Source: UBA4416 sp040387475
Lineage (GTDB): Bacteria; Bacteroidota; Bacteroidia; B-17B0; Aurantibacillaceae
DNA: 64,000 nucleotides
Direction of reading: 5' to 3'
Assembly (NCBI GenBank): GCA_040387475.1
Contig: JAZKDT010000012.1
Span: 1-64,000 of the forward strand
Numbering within the stretch: the stretch's first letter is position 1; each line of letters opens with the position of its first letter. Shown here one piece after another: positions 25,700 through 32,703 of this stretch. Both the position numbers and the translations under genes were made by a program. The notes below the pieces were generated by a model. It was given only the letters and a program-made list of their open reading frames with translations. It was not told the DNA's origin and ran no database searches.

Positions 25700-25730
25700 C
25701 AAATATAATAGTTTTTATCAATTACCCATA
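25700..25730 (-). promoter_or_regulatory. Promoter of the PorE-like gene
   Basis: The minus strand has TATATTTG (25700-25707), an exact TAnnTTTG -7 box, and TATG (25727-25730), one base from the -33 TTTG, with the canonical 19-bp spacer. The start codon is 20 bp downstream. Confidence 0.6.
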
Positions 25731-25875
25731 ATAATAAATTACGTAAACAACTGATTTTGAGTGATTTTAAAGATACAATTTAAAGATAAAGGTCAATTCT
25801 GTAGAAATTATATAGAATGTGTATTATGTTAAAGTTAAATGTAAACTATCTGTAGTGGAGCAACTATAAATTATT

Positions 25876-25883
25876 TATATTTG
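25876..25883 (+). promoter_or_regulatory. Candidate -7 box directly in front of the PorV/PorQ-like gene
   Basis: TATATTTG ends 5 bp before the ATG at 25889, so the mRNA would be leaderless or nearly so. No good -33 box is visible. Confidence 0.35.
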
Positions 25884-25888
25884 GATAG

Positions 25889-26746
25889 ATGAAGTTATTT
25901 TTATTCTCTCTTTTACTTGTACCCTTCTTCTTACTATCGTCTAACGGCGACGGTCCTATAGGAGTACGTTCGGCCGCTTTAGGCCATGCATCGTCCACTT
26001 TATTTGATGTGTGGAGCAGCCGTAACAACCAGGCCAATTTGGGTTTTGTAACCAAAACAGAAGTGGGTGCTTTTTATGAAAACCGTTTTTTTGTAAAAGA
26101 GCTTTCGCAATCAGGATTTGCGGTGGCAGCTCCCATCAAAAAAGGAACCTTTGGACTGAGTTATTCGTCGATGGGTTATAAATTATATCGTGAATCTCAG
26201 GCAACGCTGAGTTACGGTATGAAGTTAAGTGACATTGTGTCGGCGGGTATTGGGATTGATTACCTAAACACCAGAGTTGCCGACATATACGGACAAGCAC
26301 ATGCTATTACAGGTTCGATAGGGTTAACGGCTAAAATACTGCCACAAATGATCATTGCCACCCATATCTATAATCCTATCCGGGCAAAGATCACTGATTA
26401 TAATAATGAGAAGGTACCGACTATTTTTAAATTCGGGGCTCAGTATATATTTTCAAAAAAAGTATTTGTAGTAGCAGAAGCAGAAAAAACATCGGCGCAA
26501 AAAATAAATGTGAAAGCCGGTATAGAATATAATCCTTCCTCATTGATTTATTTGAGAGTTGGTGGATCATCCTACCCTACGCAAGCAGCGTTTGGATTAG
26601 GTGTTAATTATAACGGACTAAAAATAGACATGTCGACCTCTTACCATAACGTGTTGGGGTTTTCCCCTCAAATTGGTTTAAGTTATGCTTTTGGAAAAGA
26701 CAGGTCGAAACCAGTGATTGCAACCGACTCGGCCGAAAAATTATAA
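25889..26746 (+). CDS. PorV/PorQ-like outer-membrane beta-barrel protein
   Basis: Signal peptide at residues 1-20 (LFLFSLLLVPFFLLSS). The mature N-terminus GVRSAALGHASSTLFDVWSSRNNQANLGF is the hallmark start of PorV/PorQ-type barrels, which are related to FadL and take part in type IX secretion. The rest is alternating strands ending GFSPQIGLSYAFG. Length of 285 residues is nearer PorQ (about 330) than PorV (about 390). It overlaps the next gene by about 29 bp and is divergent from the PorE-like gene, so the locus looks like a T9SS-related surface module. Confidence 0.8.
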   Translation: MKLFLFSLLLVPFFLLSSNGDGPIGVRSAALGHASSTLFDVWSSRNNQANLGFVTKTEVGAFYENRFFVKELSQSGFAVAAPIKKGTFGLSYSSMGYKLYRESQATLSYGMKLSDIVSAGIGIDYLNTRVADIYGQAHAITGSIGLTAKILPQMIIATHIYNPIRAKITDYNNEKVPTIFKFGAQYIFSKKVFVVAEAEKTSAQKINVKAGIEYNPSSLIYLRVGGSSYPTQAAFGLGVNYNGLKIDMSTSYHNVLGFSPQIGLSYAFGKDRSKPVIATDSAEKL

Positions 26747-28869
26747 GTCTATCAAATCTCAATCATACATATTTAGCCTGTTGATGTGTTTTAGCACTTT
26801 GTGTTATTCGCAAACAGATACTGCGAATGCTAAGAACAATGAGCAGGTTGAGGAAATGATCAATCAGAATGTGGAGATCTTATCAGAACAATTACAGGCT
26901 GAAGACGGTGACCTTTCGAGTTTAACCGATGTGTGGAATTATTATAAATCCCATCCCATTAATTTAAACCGTGCCAAGCGCGAAGAGCTAGAAGAACTTC
27001 AGCTATTAAGTGATATCCAGATCAATAACTTATTTAAGCATCGCGTTAAAAACGGCAACCTGATTAACATATACGAGCTGCAAAGTGTAGATGGTTTTGA
27101 TATGATCAGCATCAAAAAAATTCTGCCTTTTGTATATGTGAGTGATAATTTTAGTTCGGCCCATTTTAGTGCTAAAGAAATGTTTAAAGATGGCAAGCAT
27201 GAATTTGTAGTTCGTTACCAAAGAATACTGGAAAAGCAAGCCGGGTATTTTACGCCTGACAGTTTAACGAGGGCCAAAAAGCCGAACTCGTATTATCTAG
27301 GCAACCCTGATCGTTATTTTGCACGCTATACCTTTCAGTATAATAACAATGTGTCGTTTGCTATTGCCGGCGAAAAAGATGCGGGCGAACAGTTTTTTAA
27401 AGGCACACAACAAGGATTTGATTTTTATACCGGGCACATCGCTATTAAGAATATTAAATTTATTAAAACGCTGGTTGTAGGCGATTACCAGGCAACGTTT
27501 GGACAAGGCTTAACGTTGTGGCAAGGTTTTGCCTTTGGAAAATCGGCCTCACCGATGGGTGTAAAACGTTTTGGAGTTGGTATTAAGCCGTACCGGTCTT
27601 TTGACGAGAATCGATTTTTTAGAGGAGCTGCCGGAACTTTCCGCATCAAACGATTTGAAGTAACCGGATTGGTTTCCTATAAAAAAATTGATGCTAACGC
27701 CACCATTGCTGACACTTCTGATGCCGGTGAAATAGATGTAGTTGGTATAAGCAGTTTGGAAATTGGCGGATTACATAATACAAATTCTTTAATAGCCGAC
27801 AAAGGAGCCATTGTTCAAACTATTTTTGGCGGTAACGTAGCATACAATCATAAGAGTTTGCATATTGGCGCCACTGTTCAAAATATGAACCTGAGTGCTG
27901 AACTGGTAAAGTCGCCGTCGTTATATAACCAATTTGATTTTCAGGGCACCAGTAATTTTGTAGGCGGTGTAGATTATAATTACGTCTTTAAGAATGCCAA
28001 TATATTTGGAGAATATGCGATGAGTGCCAGTGGCGGCAAAGCCTTTTGCCAGGGATTAATAGTAGCACTGGACCCAAAACTAACTTTCATTGCCCATTAC
28101 CGGAATTTTGATAAAAATTTCCAAAACCTGTATGGTAATGCTATTTCTGAAAACACGCTTCCGCAAAATGAGAAAAGCCTATATATGGGGATGGAAGCCA
28201 AAATANNNNNNNNNNAAATCACTGACCTTTTCTGTTTACCTGGATCAATACAAATTTGGCTGGTTGCAATTTGGAAAAAGTGCACCCTCAACCGGAAGAG
28301 ACATTTTTACGCAACTGAATTATACACCCACTAAAAAGATCGATATGTATTTCAGGTTCCGGCACCGCACCAAATACGAGAATAGTACCTTGGATAATGC
28401 ATACGATTACCTTGTGCCTTATGTGCAATACAATTACCGCTACAATTTGTCGGTGCAAGTAACGCCAAGCATTAAATTCAAATCACGGATAGAATATACG
28501 CACGTTGATAAAGACCTGGATCCGGACGAGAATGGAGTTGGCTTTGCACAGGATATCGTTTACAAAAAATTAAAATTCCCTTTCACGTTTACGGCCCGTT
28601 ACGCCATTTTTGACACGAGGAGTTATGACAGCCGCGTGTATGTTTATGAAAACGATGTTTTGTATGGCTATTCGGTTCCGGCCTTATATTACAAAGGACA
28701 AAGAGCCTATTTTATTGTGAACTGGGATGTGACCCGTAATTTTGAGATATGGGTGCGGGTAGCGCAAACCATTTACGACAATAAAAATGTGCAGTCGGAA
28801 GGCACGCTTAACCAGATAGACGGTAACAGCAAAACGGAGCTGAAGCTTCAGGCGAGGTTGAAGTTTTAA
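26718..28869 (+). CDS. Helix-hairpin-helix domain outer-membrane beta-barrel protein (contains an assembly gap)
   Basis: One gene of about 715 codons. The reading frame changes across ten N at 28206-28215, showing that the gap's true length is not 10 bp. The N-terminus (TTG at 26718, or a nearby non-ATG start) gives a signal peptide ending STLCYSQ. Next come two helix-hairpin-helix motifs (INLNRAKREELEELQLLSD, then NLINIYELQSVDGFDMISIK) of the ComEA type. The rest, from about residue 130 to the final LKLQARLKF, is a beta barrel with repeated aromatic strands. The family is widespread in Bacteroidota but its function is not established. It overlaps the PorV/PorQ-like gene by 29 bp, indicating translational coupling. 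Confidence 0.85.
28206..28215. other. Assembly gap (10 N) inside the HhH barrel gene
   Basis: Ten ambiguous bases. The coding frame before (26718 frame) and after (28090 frame) the gap differs, so the missing length is not a multiple of three when counted as 10. Confidence 0.98.
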
Positions 28870-28976
28870 TCCTAACAAATGGGTTTACCTATATTGACTT
28901 CGACCTAACTGCCAAACTACCTACAGTAAACTCAATATTTTAGCAAATTTTAATAGCTAAACTAATCGAATGATAG

Positions 28977-28984
28977 TACATTTG
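28977..28984 (+). promoter_or_regulatory. Candidate -7 box of the bacilliredoxin gene
   Basis: TACATTTG matches TAnnTTTG, 41 bp before the ATG. No -33 TTTG at the right spacing. Confidence 0.4.
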
Positions 28985-29025
28985 TTGCGTATTAACTTAT
29001 TATAAATTATAAAAAATTAAAAGAT

Positions 29026-29436
29026 ATGTATCCAGAAGCATTAGTTACCCCAATGAAAGCAGAATTAACTGCCGTTGGTTTTGAAGATTTAAGAACACCT
29101 GACAGCGTTGAAACCGCTTTAAAAAATGAAGGAACTGTATTAATGGTAGTAAACTCAGTTTGCGGTTGCGCCGCGGGGGCTTGCCGCCCGGGAGTTAAAA
29201 TGAGTTTGGATCATGGTAAAAAGCCATCCAAATTAACTACTGTATTTGCAGGATTTGATGGAGATGCTGTAAATCAGGCCCGTCAGCATTTTGCGCCTTA
29301 TCCGCCATCTTCTCCGGCAATTGCTTTGTTTAAGAATGGTGAGTTGGTTCATTTTGTTGAACGTCACAATATTGAAGGAAGAACAGCGGCGATGATCGCT
29401 GAACATTTAAAAATGGTTTACGATGAGTTTTGTTAA
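29026..29436 (+). CDS. BrxA/BrxB family bacilliredoxin
   Basis: Thiol-disulfide protein of the YphP/YqiW (BrxA/BrxB) family. In bacillithiol users it removes bacillithiol from oxidised proteins. The diagnostic CGC motif is present in VNSVCGCAAGACRPG (Cys about residues 44 and 46), together with FAPYPPSSPAIALFKNGELVHF and RHNIEGRTA. Length of 136 residues is typical. It has its own terminator. Bacillithiol is made by some Bacteroidota, but this window shows no bsh genes, so the in vivo partner is unconfirmed. Confidence 0.95.
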   Translation: MYPEALVTPMKAELTAVGFEDLRTPDSVETALKNEGTVLMVVNSVCGCAAGACRPGVKMSLDHGKKPSKLTTVFAGFDGDAVNQARQHFAPYPPSSPAIALFKNGELVHFVERHNIEGRTAAMIAEHLKMVYDEFC

Positions 29437-29481
29437 ACTGTAATTGCAAACAATTGATTTTTAAAAAGTCCTGAAAAATTA

Positions 29482-29507
29482 AAAGCCTCCCCGTGAGGCT
29501 TTTTTTA
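29482..29507 (+). terminator. Rho-independent terminator of the bacilliredoxin gene
   Basis: Perfect 8-bp stem AAAGCCTC (29482-29489) / GAGGCTTT (29495-29502) with a 5-base loop and a T-run. Confidence 0.9.
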
Positions 29508-29517
29508 ATTTTATACT

Positions 29518-30534
29518 ATGACTATCTCATCCAACGTTTCGCTTAAACCCTACAATACTTTTGGTATTAACGCCGACGCGAAATATTTCACATCAGCCCA
29601 ATCTCCTGAAGAGATCAAAGAAATACTAAACAGCAAAGCATATAAAAGCCATGAGCATTTGATATTAGGTGGAGGAAGCAATTTGCTGATCACCAAAAAC
29701 TTTGGCGGGCTTGTTATTAAAAACGATTTGAAAGGAATTGAAGTGGTAAAAGAAACCACCGATTCGGTATTTGTGAAGTGTGCTGCCGGCGAAGTATGGC
29801 ATGACTTCGTGATGTTTTGTATCTCAAAAAATTATGGAGGTCTAGAAAACTTATCGTTGATACCAGGTTGTACAGGTGCCAGCCCGATGCAAAACATTGG
29901 AGCCTATGGTGTAGAAATAAAAGATACCTTTTATCAACTGGAAGCTATTCATACGGAGACGGGAGAATTAAAAACATTTACAAAAACGGAATGCGAATTT
30001 GGTTATAGAGAAAGTGTGTTTAAGCGTAAATTGAAAAATCAATTTATTATTACGTCTGTTACTTTTCAGCTATCTAAACAACCGGCGTTTCACGTCGAAT
30101 ATGGCGCTATTAAACAAGAACTTGATGCGATGCACATATCCGATCTAAGTATTAAAGCAATCTCACAAGCGGTAATCAACATCAGGAGCAGCAAATTACC
30201 CAACCCTAAAGAAATTGGTAACGCGGGCAGTTTTTTTAAAAATCCGGAAGTAAGCAGCGATACATATGAACGATTAAAGGAAGAGTTTACAAACCTGATG
30301 GCTTACCCTTTAGAGAATGGGCATTATAAACTGGCAGCGGGATGGCTCATTGAACAAAGCGGCTTAAAAGGTTATCGGCAGGGCGATGCAGGAGTGCATA
30401 AACTGCAAGCTTTGGTGCTGGTGAATTACGGACAGGCAACCGGGAACGAGATTTATGATTTATCTACGCTGGTATTACAAACTGTGAAGGCCAAGTTTGG
30501 AGTGGATCTGGAAAGGGAAGTAAATATTATTTAA
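29518..30534 (+). CDS. murB: UDP-N-acetylmuramate dehydrogenase
   Basis: FAD enzyme that reduces UDP-GlcNAc-enolpyruvate to UDP-MurNAc with NADPH in peptidoglycan synthesis. Family blocks are complete: LKPYNTFGINADAKYF at the start, the FAD loop ILGGGSNLLITKNF, LSLIPGCTGASPMQNIGAYG, the RSSKLPNPKEIGNAGSFFKNP segment with the catalytic Ser, and KLAAGWLIEQSGLKG with the catalytic Glu. At 338 residues it is the E. coli-like (type I) enzyme. It is convergent with rplS, and the two share a bidirectional terminator. Confidence 0.98.
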   Translation: MTISSNVSLKPYNTFGINADAKYFTSAQSPEEIKEILNSKAYKSHEHLILGGGSNLLITKNFGGLVIKNDLKGIEVVKETTDSVFVKCAAGEVWHDFVMFCISKNYGGLENLSLIPGCTGASPMQNIGAYGVEIKDTFYQLEAIHTETGELKTFTKTECEFGYRESVFKRKLKNQFIITSVTFQLSKQPAFHVEYGAIKQELDAMHISDLSIKAISQAVINIRSSKLPNPKEIGNAGSFFKNPEVSSDTYERLKEEFTNLMAYPLENGHYKLAAGWLIEQSGLKGYRQGDAGVHKLQALVLVNYGQATGNEIYDLSTLVLQTVKAKFGVDLEREVNII

Positions 30535-30582
30535 AAAAATCATGCAAAATGATTGAGAAACATACTCTAAATATTAAGCAAA

Positions 30583-30614
30583 AAAAAGCCTTTCAATTTC
30601 ATGAAAGGCTTTTT
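30583..30614. terminator. Bidirectional terminator between murB and rplS
   Basis: Perfect 13-bp stem AAAAAGCCTTTCA (30583-30595) / TGAAAGGCTTTTT (30602-30614), 6-base loop, with A-run on one side and T-run on the other, so it can stop both convergent transcripts. Confidence 0.92.
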
Positions 30615-30633
30615 AAATATATTTAAAAGCAGA

Positions 30634-31008
30634 CTATTTAGCTGTTTTATCAGTTTTTTTCTGAATTTTTTCGCGGATACGAGCTGCTTTACCTGTACGT
30701 GTACGGATATAGTAGATTTTAGCGCGACGAACAATACCTTGTTTGTTTAATTCTATTTTATCAATAAAAGGAGATGCAACCGGGAAAATACGCTCTACAC
30801 CTACTCCATTAGAAATTTTACGAACTGTGAAAGATGCTGTTGCAGGCTCATTTTTGCGTTGAATTACAACACCTGAAAACTGCTGGATACGCTCTTTATC
30901 ACCCTCTTTAATTTTGTAGTGAACTGTAATAGTATCACCTGCTTTAAATTTTGGATGAGCAACTTCTGCTGCTAATTGTTTCTTTACGTAGTCTAATAAT
31001 AAACTCAT
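30634..31008 (-). CDS. rplS: 50S ribosomal protein L19
   Basis: Ribosomal protein at the subunit interface. The 124 residues match bL19: FKAGDTITVHYKIKEGDKERIQQFSGVVIQ, then SFTVRKISNGVGVERIFP and RRAKIYYIRTRTGKAARI. A textbook Bacteroidota promoter lies 74 bp upstream (31082-31112), leaving a short leader. The usual partners trmD and rimM are not adjacent here. Confidence 0.98.
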   Translation of the reverse strand: MSLLLDYVKKQLAAEVAHPKFKAGDTITVHYKIKEGDKERIQQFSGVVIQRKNEPATASFTVRKISNGVGVERIFPVASPFIDKIELNKQGIVRRAKIYYIRTRTGKAARIREKIQKKTDKTAK

Positions 31009-31081
31009 TGTTTCTTATTTTAAATATTTGTCATTTCTGGCATTCGCTGCACCATGCAACCAGAGGCTAAAAAGTGGAGCG

Positions 31082-31112
31082 CAAATATAGAACATTTCTG
31101 GTTTATTACAAA
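31082..31112 (-). promoter_or_regulatory. Full Bacteroidota-type promoter of rplS
   Basis: On the minus strand TTTG (31109-31112), a 19-bp spacer and TATATTTG (31082-31089) form an exact TTTG-N19-TAnnTTTG promoter. Transcription would start near 31076, giving a leader of about 68 bases before the ATG at 31008. Confidence 0.8.
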
Positions 31113-31130
31113 AATTTCTTTCTAAATCAC

Positions 31131-31664
31131 CTATTTGACTATATAAACCGTTTTATGCTTCCCATTTACGATATACACGTCGTCCATATCGTCCTCATCT
31201 TCGCGCAATTCGTAACTCGATTCATTAGCTAAATTAACGTTCACTATTACAGCAGGCGGTGTGGCATTAAATACCCAAACTGTCCCATTTCTATAGTAAT
31301 ATCCCTGTCTCCAGTTGTCCCAGTAAAAATTATGGCGAGGGAAATAAACCCACCTGCGATGGTAATCATGAGCAGGATGCCAATGCGGGTGATATACGCC
31401 TATTTTGGCCGGTCGGTAATGGCTTTTAACAACTACCCTGCCGTGAGGGGCTCCGCCTTTTACGACTACTTTAGCTCCTTTGTTTCCATTAGCGTGGCCG
31501 TTACCATGCCCTCCGTTACCTTTGCCATGACCATTACCATGTCCCTTTTGCGAAAAGGCAACGTTGGTTCCCAGCACAAAGCATATTAAAAACACATACA
31601 TTTTTACGATTTTACCAATAGCGTTTAGGCGGTTGGAATGGTTTGACAGACTTCTAAATTTCAT
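31131..31664 (-). CDS. Secreted Gly/His/Asn-rich protein
   Basis: Unknown function. A signal peptide ends near NVAFSQ. Residues just after it are low-complexity GHGNGHGKGNGGHGNGH, followed by a His/Tyr/Trp-rich stretch (YHPHWHPAHDYHRRWVYFP, NFYWDNWRQGYYYRNG). The acidic region SYELREDEDDMDDVYIVNG comes near the end. The His content suggests metal binding, which is inference. The ATG at 31664 gives a 21-residue n-region. An internal ATG at 31601 would give a shorter, more usual signal peptide. Confidence 0.72.
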   Translation of the reverse strand: MKFRSLSNHSNRLNAIGKIVKMYVFLICFVLGTNVAFSQKGHGNGHGKGNGGHGNGHANGNKGAKVVVKGGAPHGRVVVKSHYRPAKIGVYHPHWHPAHDYHRRWVYFPRHNFYWDNWRQGYYYRNGTVWVFNATPPAVIVNVNLANESSYELREDEDDMDDVYIVNGKHKTVYIVK

Positions 31665-31713
31665 AATTACAATTTAAGATTTAATGTATTAGAATCAAAA
31701 ATCGGACTCAGGT

Positions 31714-32142
31714 TTAATCCTTTGACGAATTTAGCCAGTTTTTGGAAGTACGGTATACCGTTCCTTTGAACAAAGCTACCACTTTATTATCCGATGTGTT
31801 GGTCACTTTTACAGTATAGATCCCAATTTTATTGGACCGCTTTTCTTCAAAAGCTTCGGCTATGATTACATCTCCTTCCTTTAAAGACTCTGTATGTGAT
31901 ATAGACGTTTCAATGGATACAGATTTTTGACCAGGAGAATTAGACGCAAAAGCAAGCGCGCTATCTGCCAAGGAGTAAGTAATACCACCGTGTGCAATGC
32001 CAAAGCCATTGAGCATTTCTTTACGAATGGTTAATTGTAATTTACACGACCCTTCGTTAATTTCTAAAACATCGATACCTAACCACTGACTAAAATAGTC
32101 GCCGGTCATCATGGTATCTACGATCTTTTTGGCGGATGACAT
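31714..32142 (-). CDS. PaaI-type hotdog thioesterase
   Basis: Hotdog-fold acyl-CoA thioesterase of the PaaI family. The catalytic region GFGIAHGGITYSLADSALAFASNS with HGG and the Asp in SLAD is intact, preceded by MTGDYFSQWLGIDVLEINEG and followed by VSIETSISHTESLKEGD. At 142 residues it is the normal length. Its start codon directly follows the stop of the adenosyltransferase gene with no gap, so it is co-translated with it. The substrate is not predictable. PaaI proper acts on phenylacetyl-CoA pathway intermediates, but no paa cluster is here. Confidence 0.93.
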   Translation of the reverse strand: MSSAKKIVDTMMTGDYFSQWLGIDVLEINEGSCKLQLTIRKEMLNGFGIAHGGITYSLADSALAFASNSPGQKSVSIETSISHTESLKEGDVIIAEAFEEKRSNKIGIYTVKVTNTSDNKVVALFKGTVYRTSKNWLNSSKD

Positions 32143-32697
32143 TTAAAGTCGGGGTTTCCAGGGAGTTTCGGTAGCATTAAGATCCTGGGTGAATTTACGT
32201 GAAAGCACAAATAAATAATCGGATAACCGATTCAGGTATTTATAAACCAACTCGTTCACTGGTTGTTGCTCATTCAAACGTAATACACAACGTTCGGCCC
32301 TGCGGCAAACGCATCTTGCTAAATGACAAAAGGAAATAGTAGTATGACCCCCAGGAAGTACAAAGGACTTCATTTCAGGCAAATGCTCGTTCATCGCATC
32401 TATCTCTTTTTCCAATAACTCAATATCCACATCCGAAATCTGTGGTAAAACCATTTTATTCTTTACAGGATCGGCAGCTAATAATGAGCCGATGGTAAAC
32501 AAACGATCCTGGATCTCAATTAAAATAGCTTTCGAATGTTCGTCGATTTGCTGATCTCGAATCAAACCCACGTTAGAGTTTAACTCATCCACTGTACCGT
32601 AGGCTTCAATCCGGATATCAAACTTAGGGATACGTGTACCTCCAATTAAGGACGTTTGTCCTTTATCACCGGTTTTAGTATAGATCTTAAAAGCCAA
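32143..32697 (-). CDS. PduO-type cob(I)alamin adenosyltransferase
   Basis: Adds the 5'-deoxyadenosyl group to cob(I)alamin to make coenzyme B12. Motifs are KIYTKTGDKGQTSLIGG (ATP binding), RIEAYGTVDELNSNVGLI, FVLPGG and the C-terminal cluster CHLARCVCRRAERCVLRL and YLNRLSDYLFVLSR. At 184 residues it is a standard PduO-family enzyme. It lies 6 bp after a TonB-dependent receptor gene and abuts the thioesterase gene, so the three form an operon. Confidence 0.96.
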   Translation of the reverse strand: MAFKIYTKTGDKGQTSLIGGTRIPKFDIRIEAYGTVDELNSNVGLIRDQQIDEHSKAILIEIQDRLFTIGSLLAADPVKNKMVLPQISDVDIELLEKEIDAMNEHLPEMKSFVLPGGHTTISFCHLARCVCRRAERCVLRLNEQQPVNELVYKYLNRLSDYLFVLSRKFTQDLNATETPWKPRL

Positions 32698-32703
32698 GGT
32701 TAA

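Noticed and set aside
28090..28869. Separate gene overlapping the HhH barrel
   Set aside because: It is the same gene resumed in another frame after ten N. Its first codons before the gap are out of frame with the real protein.
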